Shown: piece by piece, positions 26,311-34,282 of the stretch | Layout: each line of letters opens with the position of its first letter | How positions within the stretch are numbered: the stretch's first letter is position 1 | Source: a candidate division FCPU426 bacterium | Lineage (GTDB): Bacteria > Oederibacteriota > Muellerivitia > Muellerivitales > Muellerivitaceae | Length of the DNA stretch: 64,000 bases | Assembly (NCBI GenBank): GCA_003152075.1 | Contig: PLZG01000034.1 | Coordinates: 1-64,000 of the forward strand | Direction: 5' to 3' | Made by a program: the position numbers and the translations under genes | Notes under the pieces: model-generated | What the model saw: the letters and a program-made list of their open reading frames with translations, nothing else | What the model was told of the DNA's origin: nothing | The model's database searches: none

Positions 26311-26640
26311 ATGGGAGCCGCATTGCACACAACCGACGCTGATTTCAAGAAAGATGTTTTGGATTCCAAGGTTCCCGTGTTGGTGGATTTTTGGGCCGAA
26401 TGGTGCGGGCCTTGCCGCATGGTGGCCCCTGTGTTGGACGAACTGGCCAAGGAATATGACGGAAAAATCAAGATTGCCAAGGTGAACGTGGATGAGAACC
26501 AGCAAGTATCCATGGACTTTCACATCCGCAGTATTCCCACGCTACTTTTCTTCAAGGATGGCCAAATGGTGAAACAGCTCATTGGGGCCCATCCCAAAAC
26601 CAAGCTGGTCACTGAAATCCAAGAATTGATCGGCGGATGA
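26311..26640 (+). CDS. trxA: thioredoxin
   Basis: A 109-residue cytosolic thioredoxin, the general disulfide reductase of the thioredoxin system. The WCGPC active site is intact (C32-G33-P34-C35), followed by the canonical [28 protein letters not shown], with the cis-proline in IPT. I chose ATG 26311 because GGAGG lies 5 nt upstream; ATG 26299 overlaps that site. The next gene also encodes a thioredoxin-fold protein and starts 1 nt after this stop, so the two form an operon. Confidence 0.93.
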   Translation: MGAALHTTDADFKKDVLDSKVPVLVDFWAEWCGPCRMVAPVLDELAKEYDGKIKIAKVNVDENQQVSMDFHIRSIPTLLFFKDGQMVKQLIGAHPKTKLVTEIQELIGG

Positions 26641-26641
26641 T

Positions 26642-27169
26642 TTGAAATTATCACAGGTTGGTTCCAGGGCTATTTACTTTTTGCTAGGACTGTTTTTGTT
26701 GGCTTCAGAAAATATGTCCTGCCAGAAAGCGGAGGCACCCCAACCGGCTCCGGTTACAACCTCGGCTCCTCAGGCGCTTCCCCAGGCCCAACCGGCTCAA
26801 AGCGAAAATTCGGAATTAGTGAAAAACGTCACTGATGCGTCCTTTTCAAGTGATGTTGAGAATTCAAGCAGCCCCGTATTGGTGGATTTCTGGGCCACCT
26901 GGTGCGGGCCCTGTCGTATGTTTGGCCCCATCGTTGATAAATTGGCGGAAGATTATAGGGGCAAGCTTAAAGTCGTACGTGTGGATATCGACCAGAATCC
27001 CGGTTTAGCCAGAAACTTCGGCATCCGGGCGATCCCGACCGCCCTTCTTTTTAAAAAAGGTAAAGTCGTCAAGGGTTGGGTTGGATTGGTGTCAGAAGAT
27101 GACCTCAAAGTTGAAGTGAATAAAGTCGTCAAAAAAGCCTCCAAGAAACCCAAACCGTCCCAGTCATAA
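26642..27169 (+). CDS. exported thioredoxin-like protein, possible lipoprotein
   Basis: A 175-residue protein: hydrophobic N-terminal segment (RAIYFLLGLFLLASENMSC) with a cysteine at a position compatible with a weak lipobox, a Pro/Gln/Ala-rich spacer (about 30-60), then a full thioredoxin domain with WCGPC (C88-C91) and the cis-Pro loop AIPTALLF. The Lys-rich tail is KKASKKPKPSQS. The TTG start at 26642 is translationally close to the upstream trxA. It is expected to work in the periplasm or membrane, for example in disulfide reduction or cytochrome c maturation; the partner is not present in this window. Confidence 0.8.
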   Translation: MKLSQVGSRAIYFLLGLFLLASENMSCQKAEAPQPAPVTTSAPQALPQAQPAQSENSELVKNVTDASFSSDVENSSSPVLVDFWATWCGPCRMFGPIVDKLAEDYRGKLKVVRVDIDQNPGLARNFGIRAIPTALLFKKGKVVKGWVGLVSEDDLKVEVNKVVKKASKKPKPSQS

Positions 27170-27207
27170 CAGGATTTTTCAACGAAGGCCCCCAATTACC
27201 TTTTGAA

Positions 27208-27237
27208 TTGACAGTTTTTCCCCAATTTTCCTATACT
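27208..27237 (+). promoter_or_regulatory. sigma-70-type promoter of secD
   Basis: TTGACA (27208-27213) and TATACT (27232-27237) with an 18-bp spacer, 44 nt before the GTG start of secD. This is the best-matching housekeeping promoter I see in the window. Confidence 0.75.
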
Positions 27238-27281
27238 GCCTCCTCTTTTCAGCTCCTTTGAGTCCAATTGAAAGGTTTTAA

Positions 27282-28586
27282 GTGACTTTCCAAAAGTGGA
27301 TGGCTCTCATCGTAATCGCCCTTATTGGGGTGTCGATCTATGGCATCTACCCCCCCACCCAGAAGTTAAAAATGGGCTTGGACATTAAGGGCGGGTTGCA
27401 GATGAACCTGGAAGTTGACAGGGACAAGATGCAGGGTAAATCCGAACAAGAGGTTCAGGAAGGCGCCGATCGCGCCCTGGAAATCCTGCGAAACCGTGTG
27501 GACGGCCTGGGCATCTCCGAACCTGTCTTGCAAAGGGAAGGCCCCTCAGGAATCGTCATCCAGCTACCTGGCTTAACCGAGGTCAAAAGGGCCCGGGACA
27601 TCATCCTCTCCACAGCCCAACTCGAATTCCGAATGGTTTCCACCACATACCATGTCTCCGATTATCTCGACAAAGACAACAAGGTCGATATCTCAAAACT
27701 TCCTAAGGATGTTACTTATTTACCTGGCAAGGAAAAGAGTGATTACCTTTGTGAAAAGGTGCTTTTAACAGGCGAGGCACTGGTAGATGCCCAGGTTGAA
27801 ACGGATGCCTATGGACGACCTCAGGTAGGGTTTGCTTTAAACGCCGAAGGTGGAAAGAAGTTTGGAATCATTACGGGGGACAACCAAGGCAGGAACCTGG
27901 CCATTGTCCTCGACAATAAGGTTTATTCGGCCCCAACCATTCAAAGCCGGATCGGTGGCGGAAAAGGTGTCATCACGGGTAGTTTCTCCGATGAGGAAGC
28001 CAAAGATTTGGCCCTGGTGCTCCGGGCGGGCGCTTTGCCGGCCCCCCTGAAGGTGACAAGCCAATTCGTGGTGGGGCCCACTTTGGGAGCTGATTCGGTT
28101 AAAAAGGGAACAACCGCCGCGGCCTATGGTTTGATTTTAGTCCTCTTTTTCATGGCGATTTATTACCGAGTTTCGGGTGTTATCGCCAACGCCGGGTTGC
28201 TGGTTAACATGATTTACCTGATGGGCATGCTGGCTTTCCTGGGAGTGACCATAACCTTGCCTGGTATTGCGGGTATCATTCTTACCCTTGGGTTATCGGT
28301 GGATTCCAACGTGCTGATTTTCGAAAGAATTCGTGAGGAACTTAAAGTTGGAAAAACTGTCCGGGCCGCTATTGACGCCGGCTACCGACGGGCCTTGGTC
28401 GCCATTATCGATACCCACGTTACCACCTTAATTTCGGCGGCGGTTTTGTTCCAGTTCGGTACGGGCCCCATCAAGGGATTCGCCGTGAACTTGAGCTTGG
28501 GCGTCGCCTTGAGCTTGTTTACCGCCGTGGTAATTACCAAGATGATTTTCGACGCCAGAAAAGAATACCAAGGACTTAGCATCTAA
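27282..28586 (+). CDS. secD: protein translocase subunit SecD
   Basis: SecD of the SecDF-YajC accessory complex of the Sec translocon, which uses proton flow to help pull exported proteins through the inner membrane. 434 aa: TM1 near residues 5-22, a large periplasmic P1 region containing NRVDGLGISEPVLQREGPSGIVIQLPG, then five C-terminal TM helices with VGPTLGADSVKKGTTAAAYGL and LTLGLSVDSNVLIFERIREEL, the RND/SSD signature. The length matches short non-enterobacterial SecD proteins. GTG start. It is followed after 13 nt by secF. Confidence 0.95.
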   Translation: MTFQKWMALIVIALIGVSIYGIYPPTQKLKMGLDIKGGLQMNLEVDRDKMQGKSEQEVQEGADRALEILRNRVDGLGISEPVLQREGPSGIVIQLPGLTEVKRARDIILSTAQLEFRMVSTTYHVSDYLDKDNKVDISKLPKDVTYLPGKEKSDYLCEKVLLTGEALVDAQVETDAYGRPQVGFALNAEGGKKFGIITGDNQGRNLAIVLDNKVYSAPTIQSRIGGGKGVITGSFSDEEAKDLALVLRAGALPAPLKVTSQFVVGPTLGADSVKKGTTAAAYGLILVLFFMAIYYRVSGVIANAGLLVNMIYLMGMLAFLGVTITLPGIAGIILTLGLSVDSNVLIFERIREELKVGKTVRAAIDAGYRRALVAIIDTHVTTLISAAVLFQFGTGPIKGFAVNLSLGVALSLFTAVVITKMIFDARKEYQGLSI

Positions 28587-28599
28587 AGAAAGGTTGACC

Positions 28600-29535
28600 A
28601 TGTTTCGTTGGTTTAATGAACCTAAGATAGATTTCATGAAACCCCGCAGGCTTTTCCTCGGGCTTTCGGCATTGGCTTGTTTAGCAGGGGTTTACGCTTG
28701 CGTGCTTTTGTGGCAGGGAAAAGCCAAATTGGGAACGGATTTCGGGGCGGGAGTCCAGCTTCGTATGTCGTCGGCCAATGACGTTGGAATTGACAAGATT
28801 AGGCAATCCTTAAAAGAGGAAGGGTTTCCGGAAGCTCAAATCCAGGAAGTGAAGGACGACAGCTCCAAAGGGTTTAAGCTCATCATCAAGATCAAACACG
28901 ATCCCACAAAGGCCGTTGGAAGCATTGGGGACGAGGTGTTGGCGCTTTTCAATAAGAACTTCGCGGATTCCAAATTCACCTTGGAAGGAAGCGATGAGGT
29001 GGGGCCGGCGGTTTCCCAAAAACTCCGGGACGATGCCTTTAAGGCATTTATTATCGCCATGATGGGCATCCTTATCTATATCGCATTTCGTTTTGACTTC
29101 AGGTTTGGTGTGGCGGCCATTATCACCACGGTGCATGACATCCTGGTCATTATGGGAATCGTCATTTTATCGGGTCGGGAATTCAACTTGTTGCAGGTAA
29201 CAGCCTTGTTGACTCTGGCTGGTTATTCCTTAAATGACACGGTTGTGACTTTTGACCGAATTCGCGAGAATCTCAAATTCCTGTTGAAAGACCAAACCTT
29301 CACGGATGTGGTGAACAGGAGCGTCAACGAGACCTTGAGCCGGACAATTAACACCAGCGGCACGGTATTCCTAACCCTTTTGCCTTTATGCTTCATGGGA
29401 GGGGATACCCTTAAAGATTTCGCTTTAACCCTGCTTTTGGGCGTGGTGGTTGGGACTTATTCTTCCATTTTTGTGGCTAGCCCCATTCTGGTGGAATGGA
29501 ACCTGATGTCCGGGCCGAAAAGCCAAGGCAAGTAA
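28600..29535 (+). CDS. secF: protein translocase subunit SecF
   Basis: The partner of SecD, about 311 aa: TM1 (RRLFLGLSALACLAGVYACVLLW), a small periplasmic P4 domain, then five TM helices with EVGPAVSQKLRDDAFKAFIIAMMGI and LAGYSLNDTVVTFDRIRENL, the SecF signature matching the SecD one. ATG 28600 is preferred over TTG 28594, with AAAGAAAGG upstream. Co-transcribed with secD. Confidence 0.95.
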   Translation: MFRWFNEPKIDFMKPRRLFLGLSALACLAGVYACVLLWQGKAKLGTDFGAGVQLRMSSANDVGIDKIRQSLKEEGFPEAQIQEVKDDSSKGFKLIIKIKHDPTKAVGSIGDEVLALFNKNFADSKFTLEGSDEVGPAVSQKLRDDAFKAFIIAMMGILIYIAFRFDFRFGVAAIITTVHDILVIMGIVILSGREFNLLQVTALLTLAGYSLNDTVVTFDRIRENLKFLLKDQTFTDVVNRSVNETLSRTINTSGTVFLTLLPLCFMGGDTLKDFALTLLLGVVVGTYSSIFVASPILVEWNLMSGPKSQGK

Positions 29536-29580
29536 GCCGCTCACCTTTTAATTCCCCCGCTTTTCCCTCACAATAGCTAA

Positions 29581-30273
29581 ATGGTCAATCTTTCCGATAT
29601 TCTGGGACATATTCGGGATGTTCAAAAGCGCATCGCCGAGGCGGCGGTACGCGCTAAACGTCAACCCGAAGACATTGCCCTCTTAGCTGTGACCAAAACA
29701 ATGCCGGTTGAGGTTATTAAAAAGGCTTATGAAGGGGGCTTGAGGGATTTTGGGGAAAACCGTGTCCAAGAAGCCGTGGAAAAGGTGGGGAGCCTGCCTT
29801 CCGATATCCGGTGGCATCTCATTGGCCAGCTTCAAAGCAATAAAATCAACAAGATCCTTGGGAAATTCGTCCTGATCCACTCCGTGGATTCGCTTCATTT
29901 AGCCGAGGCCTTGTCAGCGAGGATTGGTTTGGAAAACCAGGAAGTTCTTTTGGAAGTGAATACCTCTGGCGAGATAAGTAAAGCAGGTGTGGCACCAGAA
30001 GAAACGATCGTTACGGCTGAAAAAATTGCGAAATTACCGGGATTGAAATTAAAAGGTCTTATGACCGTTGGTCCTTTGACTGAAGATCCGCAAAAAAAAA
30101 GGGAAGCGTTTAAAAAATTGAAGGGTCTGTTTGAGGAGCTTAAGGGGAAGGGCTTTATGGGAACCGGCTTTTCTATCCTTTCCATGGGGATGAGCGGTGA
30201 TTTTGAAACGGCGATTGAAGAGGGATCCACATTGGTCCGCGTTGGAACGGCTCTCTTTGGCTCAAGAGGTTAA
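29581..30273 (+). CDS. pyridoxal phosphate homeostasis protein (YggS family)
   Basis: A 230-residue single-domain PLP-binding TIM-barrel protein (YggS/PLPBP/YlmE family) that controls free PLP and amino-acid balance rather than catalysing a known reaction. Seen: LLAVTKTMPVEVIKKAYEGG with the PLP-lysine in the VTK motif, DFGENRVQEA, WHLIGQLQSNK, and the C-terminal SMGMSGDFETAIEEGSTLVRVGTALFG. It heads a classic yggS-proC-yggT-yggU cluster. There is no clear Shine-Dalgarno sequence; CACAAT lies 6 nt before the ATG, so a leaderless message is possible. Confidence 0.93.
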   Translation: MVNLSDILGHIRDVQKRIAEAAVRAKRQPEDIALLAVTKTMPVEVIKKAYEGGLRDFGENRVQEAVEKVGSLPSDIRWHLIGQLQSNKINKILGKFVLIHSVDSLHLAEALSARIGLENQEVLLEVNTSGEISKAGVAPEETIVTAEKIAKLPGLKLKGLMTVGPLTEDPQKKREAFKKLKGLFEELKGKGFMGTGFSILSMGMSGDFETAIEEGSTLVRVGTALFGSRG

Positions 30274-30338
30274 AAAAGGTTTGGAAAAGAACCGTGCGTC
30301 ATTAAAATGGGCGGGTTTCATGAAAGGGAACGAATAAC

Positions 30339-31160
30339 ATGAAAGTGAAGCAAAAAACAATCATTCTTGGGATTGGCGCGATGGGCAGTGCCCTTGCGAA
30401 GGGATGGATTGCTTCCAAAATGCTCTCCGCATCCAATATCACCGCTGTCGACGTGGATCCAGAAAAGTGCAAAAAGGCATCCAAACAATTAAAGATCAAG
30501 GCCGTTACCGATCCCTCCAAAGCTCTCGAGGGAGCAGGAGTGATTCTCTTGGCGGTCAAGCCCCAACAAATGAAAGAACTTTTAAGTCGGTCTGGTCCTT
30601 TATTTCCCAAGAGGGCTCTGGTTGTTTCCATCGCTGCTGGCGTTTCGACGGAACAAATTGAAAGGGGTCTGCCACAGGGTTGCCCGGTGGTGCGGGTGAT
30701 GCCCAATACACCCGCCCTCTTAGGAGCTGGGATGGCGGCGGTGGCTCCTGGTAGCAGGGCCAAAAACCCCGACGTAAAAATAGTTCTGGCTCTTTTCGCG
30801 GCGGTCGGAAAAGCGGTCCAAGTCACGGAAGACCAAATGGATTTGGTGACGGCGGTATCGGGAAGCGGTCCCGCCTACATTTTTCACATGGTTGAAGCCA
30901 TGACCGAAGCGGCCATTAAGGGCGGGCTTGCCCCCGACGTGGCCCTTAAATTGGTTTCCCAGACAGTTTATGGGGCGGCTCGAATGGTGCTGGAAACGGG
31001 GAAGAGCCCCGAGGAATTGCGGGTGCAAGTGACTTCCCCCGGCGGAACAACACAAGCGGCCCTGACGGTGATGTCTGAAAAGGGATTCAAGGAAACCGTG
31101 GGTGCGGCCATTGAGGCGGCTACCCGGCGTGGGGCCGAGTTAAGACTGGGAAACAAATGA
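30339..31160 (+). CDS. proC: pyrroline-5-carboxylate reductase
   Basis: ProC, 273 aa: the last step of proline synthesis, NAD(P)H-dependent reduction of pyrroline-5-carboxylate. N-terminal Rossmann motif IILGIGAMGSALAKGWI; VILLAVKPQQM and VVRVMPNTPALLGAGM mid-protein; C-terminal dimerisation domain with AVSGSGPAYIFHMVEAM and VTSPGGTTQAAL. All expected motifs are intact and the length is normal. It follows yggS and overlaps the yggT-like gene by 4 nt (ATGA). Confidence 0.95.
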   Translation: MKVKQKTIILGIGAMGSALAKGWIASKMLSASNITAVDVDPEKCKKASKQLKIKAVTDPSKALEGAGVILLAVKPQQMKELLSRSGPLFPKRALVVSIAAGVSTEQIERGLPQGCPVVRVMPNTPALLGAGMAAVAPGSRAKNPDVKIVLALFAAVGKAVQVTEDQMDLVTAVSGSGPAYIFHMVEAMTEAAIKGGLAPDVALKLVSQTVYGAARMVLETGKSPEELRVQVTSPGGTTQAALTVMSEKGFKETVGAAIEAATRRGAELRLGNK

Positions 31161-31453
31161 TAGCCTACTTTGTTGCGGATATCGCTTATTTGGGAATCGT
31201 GTTATGTGATTTGGGCGCCTTGCTATTGGCGTTGGAATGGCTAACCCATTTCTTGCCTGGGGAAACACTCAATCCACTTCGACGAGTCCTCTTCCGTATT
31301 ACTTTTCCTTTTCTCAAGTTCGGTGACCAGTTTTTCCCTACCAAATGGGGAAAATTCAATTCCAGGGGTCTTATAATGGCTGTCTTTCTAATTGTGATCA
31401 GCCGTTACGGCATGCCTTGGCTGGTTCTTTTGAGCTTTTCCATGCGCGGTTAA
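31157..31453 (+). CDS. YggT-family membrane protein
   Basis: A 98-residue integral membrane protein with two TM segments (about 10-30 and 73-95) and the family-typical stretch between them (LTHFLPGETLNPLRRVLFRITFPFLKFGDQ). YggT proteins are implicated in osmotic tolerance and envelope or division processes in various bacteria; the mechanism is not settled. It overlaps proC by 4 nt and the following DUF167 gene by 1 nt (TAATG). Confidence 0.85.
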   Translation: MIAYFVADIAYLGIVLCDLGALLLALEWLTHFLPGETLNPLRRVLFRITFPFLKFGDQFFPTKWGKFNSRGLIMAVFLIVISRYGMPWLVLLSFSMRG

Positions 31454-31761
31454 TGGATTTCACGGGAATTGAACTTCGGGAAAAAGATGGAAATTGTTCT
31501 ATTTCGCTGAAAGTGATTCCTAAATCTTCGCGAAATCAAGTGGTTGGGGTGGAAGGCGGGGTTCTCAAGATAAAAATTCAAGCTCCACCGGTGGAGGGGG
31601 CCGCCAACGAGGCGGTTGTGGAATTTTTGTCGGGGATTTTTAAAAAGCCCAAAAGTTCCATTCTTCTGATGAAGGGGCAATTGTCCCGATATAAAGTGAT
31701 CAAGATCAAAGGCGTTCGGGCGAAAGACGTTTTAGAATCGCTGGCAAAATTCAAAGGCTAA
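31453..31761 (+). CDS. DUF167 (YggU) family protein
   Basis: A 102-residue DUF167 protein: LKVIPKSSRNQVVGVEGGVLKIKIQAPPVEGAANEAVVEFLSG is the family core with the PPVEGKAN-type motif, and ends with SSILLMKGQLSRYKVIKIKG. The function is unknown in general. The start ATG 31453 overlaps the yggT stop; the longer open frame upstream merely shadows yggT. Its stop overlaps the ATG of the phosphorylase gene. Confidence 0.88.
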   Translation: MDFTGIELREKDGNCSISLKVIPKSSRNQVVGVEGGVLKIKIQAPPVEGAANEAVVEFLSGIFKKPKSSILLMKGQLSRYKVIKIKGVRAKDVLESLAKFKG

Positions 31762-32600
31762 TGGGGGTAACGATGGCTGAATTATTCGACCAAATCCAGG
31801 AATCGGTTAAGGAAATTCGAAAAACAACCCAGGCAACACCTAAAGTGGGGATCATTTTGGGAACGGGTTTGGGGGCCTTAGCCCATGAAATCAAGGAAAC
31901 TACCGTAATCCCTTACGGGAAGATCCCCCATTTTCCCCTTTCAACTGTGGAGTCCCACGCGGGGGAGTTGGTTTTCGGGAAGTTGGGCAATACGTCGGTG
32001 GTAGCCATGAAGGGCCGGTTCCACCGCTACGAGGGCTATACGTTACAACAGGTGTCTTATCCCGTGAGGGTCATGAAGGCTTTGGGCATTAAGTACCTCC
32101 TGATTTCGAACGCCTGCGGGGGTATGAACCGCGCCTATAACCCTGGGGATTTGATGATTATTGAGGACCACGTGAACCTGATGGGGGATAACCCACTGAT
32201 AGGGAAAAATGACGATCGTCTGGGACCCCGCTGGCCCGATATGATCGAACCCTATTCCAAGGAACTTATCGCGCTGACAGAGAAGATTGCCTGGGAGAAG
32301 CGGATTCCCGTTCAAAAGGGCGTTTATGTTGCGGTAACGGGGCCTAATTTGGAGACCAGGGCCGAATATCGCTGGCTTTCCACCTTCGCTGACGTGGTGG
32401 GCATGTCCACTGTGCCGGAAGTGGTTGTGGCGATCCATAGCGACCTAAAAGTTCTGGGGATTTCGGTGGTAACGGACAAGTGTCTCGCGGACATACTGGA
32501 ACCGGCGGATATTCAGAAAATCATCAAGCACGCACAGGAAGCTGAACCGAAATTGACGATTTTGATGAAGGAAGTGGCAATCGCTTTGGAGAAGAAATAG
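31761..32600 (+). CDS. purine nucleoside phosphorylase
   Basis: A type I (trimeric) purine nucleoside phosphorylase, 279 aa, which cleaves purine ribonucleosides with phosphate to base and ribose-1-phosphate. Motifs in order: GIILGTGLGALAHEI (phosphate loop), STVESHAGELVFG, MKGRFHRYEGY, ISNACGGMN, IEDHVNLMGDNPLIG, YVAVTGPNLETRAEYR, VVGMSTVPEVVVA. Followed immediately by mtnA, suggesting purine and methylthioribose salvage together; methylthioadenosine phosphorylase specificity is possible, but the motifs look more like inosine/guanosine PNP. ATG 31773 is an alternative start with GGGGG 5 nt upstream. Confidence 0.92.
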   Translation: MGVTMAELFDQIQESVKEIRKTTQATPKVGIILGTGLGALAHEIKETTVIPYGKIPHFPLSTVESHAGELVFGKLGNTSVVAMKGRFHRYEGYTLQQVSYPVRVMKALGIKYLLISNACGGMNRAYNPGDLMIIEDHVNLMGDNPLIGKNDDRLGPRWPDMIEPYSKELIALTEKIAWEKRIPVQKGVYVAVTGPNLETRAEYRWLSTFADVVGMSTVPEVVVAIHSDLKVLGISVVTDKCLADILEPADIQKIIKHAQEAEPKLTILMKEVAIALEKK

Positions 32601-32607
32601 GAACCCT

Positions 32608-33678
32608 ATGCCCAAAAAACTAAGACCGATTCGCTGGAAAAACAAAACCCTTTACCTTTTAGAGCAACGGCTTCTTCCCCTTAAGGAAACATGGGTTCGG
32701 TGTGAAAGTGTGGAAAAAGTTGCAAGGGCTATTGAGGATATGAGCGTACGGGGAGCCCCTGCGATTGGCATTACGGCCGCTTATGGCGTGGCTGTAGCCG
32801 CAGTTCGCTCAAAGGTTAAGTCCCCCCGAGATTTCAAGGTTGAAATGGAAAGGGCGATCGCCCGGCTTCGGAAAACCAGACCAACGGCCGTGAATCTTTT
32901 CTGGGCGCTGGATCGAATGAAAAAAAAAGTTGGGCAATTGGCCGGGGCTGATGTTGCCAAACAAAAGTTTTGGCTAGAAAAAGAAGCTTTACTTATCCAC
33001 CGTGAAGATGAGGCCGTGTGCGCCCAGTTGGGAAAACATGGAGCAAAGTTATTATCCGGATGCCGTAATGTCCTAACCCATTGCAACACGGGGGCATTGG
33101 CCACGGGTGGTGATGGAACGGCCTTAGCCGCCATTACCGAAGCGGCGAAGAAAAATAAAAAACTTCATGTTTGGGTAGATGAGACCCGGCCTTACCTGCA
33201 GGGCGCGCGTTTGACGGCTTATGAAGTGGACCACGCGGGCATTGATTATCACCTGATCACGGACAACATGTCTGCTGACTTGATGAAGCGAAAGAAAGTG
33301 GACGCCATTATCGTGGGCGCGGACCGGATCGTGGCGAATGGAGACACGGCAAATAAGATTGGGACTTACGCTTTGGCGGTCCTAGCGAAAGCCCATGGAA
33401 TTCCTTTTTACGTTTCGGCCCCCACTAGCACGCTGGATTTGTCGAAAAAAACCGGTAAGGAAATTGTCATCGAGCAAAGGAATCCCCGAGAGGTCACCCA
33501 CCCGCAAGGAATCGCCATCGCAAAAGAGGGGACTCCAGTTTACAACCCCTCTTTTGACGTGACCCCGGGCAAATTGATTAGGGCCATTGTTCTCGAAACG
33601 GGGATTTGCCGATTCCCCTACACCCGGTCACTGAAAGCCGCGTTGGGCCGAAAGAATAAAAATCTGGTATACGGATGA
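32608..33678 (+). CDS. mtnA: S-methyl-5-thioribose-1-phosphate isomerase
   Basis: MtnA, 356 aa, of the eIF2B-related isomerase family, which converts 5-methylthioribose-1-phosphate to 5-methylthioribulose-1-phosphate in methionine salvage. Seen: SVRGAPAIGITAAYGVA, LTHCNTGALATGGDGTALAAI with the catalytic cysteine, WVDETRPYLQGARLTAYE, and IIVGADRIVANGDTANKIGTY with the catalytic aspartate. The gene lies 7 nt behind the phosphorylase and overlaps the next gene by 4 nt. Later pathway enzymes are not in this window. Confidence 0.94.
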   Translation: MPKKLRPIRWKNKTLYLLEQRLLPLKETWVRCESVEKVARAIEDMSVRGAPAIGITAAYGVAVAAVRSKVKSPRDFKVEMERAIARLRKTRPTAVNLFWALDRMKKKVGQLAGADVAKQKFWLEKEALLIHREDEAVCAQLGKHGAKLLSGCRNVLTHCNTGALATGGDGTALAAITEAAKKNKKLHVWVDETRPYLQGARLTAYEVDHAGIDYHLITDNMSADLMKRKKVDAIIVGADRIVANGDTANKIGTYALAVLAKAHGIPFYVSAPTSTLDLSKKTGKEIVIEQRNPREVTHPQGIAIAKEGTPVYNPSFDVTPGKLIRAIVLETGICRFPYTRSLKAALGRKNKNLVYG

Positions 33679-34091
33679 CAACCGAAAGTTTCAATTGTGA
33701 CCCTTTCGCCGACGACCACTATTGCCTTTGTTGCGGCGAGAAAAATCCCATGGGATTGAGGATGAAGTTTCGTTATGAAGATGACAAGATTATTTCCGAG
33801 GTGATTATTCCGAAAGAGTTCCAGGGTTTCGCCGACGTAGTTCATGGGGGAATTTTAGGGACCCTTTTGGATGAAGTTATGGTGAACCTTTATTGGTTGA
33901 GGGGCGAAAAGGCCGTGACGGTGGAATACCAAGTGAGGCTAAAAGCGCCTTGTCCTGTGAATCGGAAGGTTCTTTTTTCGGCTTGGAAAGTGGAAACGAA
34001 AAGGAATATTCATTTCACTGAGGCGGAAGCCCGTTTGGAAGACGGAATGGTTGTGGCCGAAGCCTCGGCCAAGTGCATGAAGGTTAAGTAG
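33675..34091 (+). CDS. PaaI-type hotdog-fold thioesterase
   Basis: A 138-residue hotdog domain of the PaaI/4HBT class, expected to hydrolyse an acyl-CoA thioester. The active-site loop GFADVVHGGILGTLLDEVM (HGG motif with the downstream acidic residue) is present, as is the dimer-strand pattern EYQVRLKAPCPVNRKVLFSAW. The N-terminal CLCCGEKNPMGL is typical of one PaaI subgroup. It is translationally coupled to mtnA (ATGA overlap). Substrate unknown. Confidence 0.85.
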   Translation: MTTESFNCDPFADDHYCLCCGEKNPMGLRMKFRYEDDKIISEVIIPKEFQGFADVVHGGILGTLLDEVMVNLYWLRGEKAVTVEYQVRLKAPCPVNRKVLFSAWKVETKRNIHFTEAEARLEDGMVVAEASAKCMKVK

Positions 34092-34171
34092 CAGTTGCGG
34101 GAAATTCGTTTCCTGTTAAACTGTCCAAGCTGAGTGTTGGATGACCTATTCTTACTATGGAGGATTTTCGA

Positions 34172-34276
34172 ATGCCTAATGGTCGCAAACGCCACCGCCA
34201 GAAGATTAAAACCCACAAGCGCAAGAAGCACCGCCGTAAAATGCGCGCCTTGAAGCGCCGGCAGGGCCGGCTCTAA
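34172..34276 (+). CDS. very small basic bS22/AURKAIP1-COX24-like ribosomal protein
   Basis: A 34-codon gene: MPNGRKRHRQKIKTHKRKKH, then RRKMRALKRRQGRL and TAA. More than half the residues are Lys, Arg or His. The KIKTHKRKK(H/R)R pattern is that of the tiny AURKAIP1/COX24-domain proteins of bacterial ribosomes (bS22 in mycobacteria). GGAGG lies 8 nt before the ATG, a textbook site. It sits 80 nt after the thioesterase gene and 6 nt before the diguanylate cyclase start. It probably binds 16S rRNA in the small subunit. Confidence 0.8.
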   Translation: MPNGRKRHRQKIKTHKRKKHRRKMRALKRRQGRL

Positions 34277-34282
34277 GCTGAA

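Noticed and set aside
31345-31452. N-terminal extension of the DUF167 gene
   Set aside because: Shadows the yggT coding region; ATG 31453 with TAATG overlap gives the usual family length.
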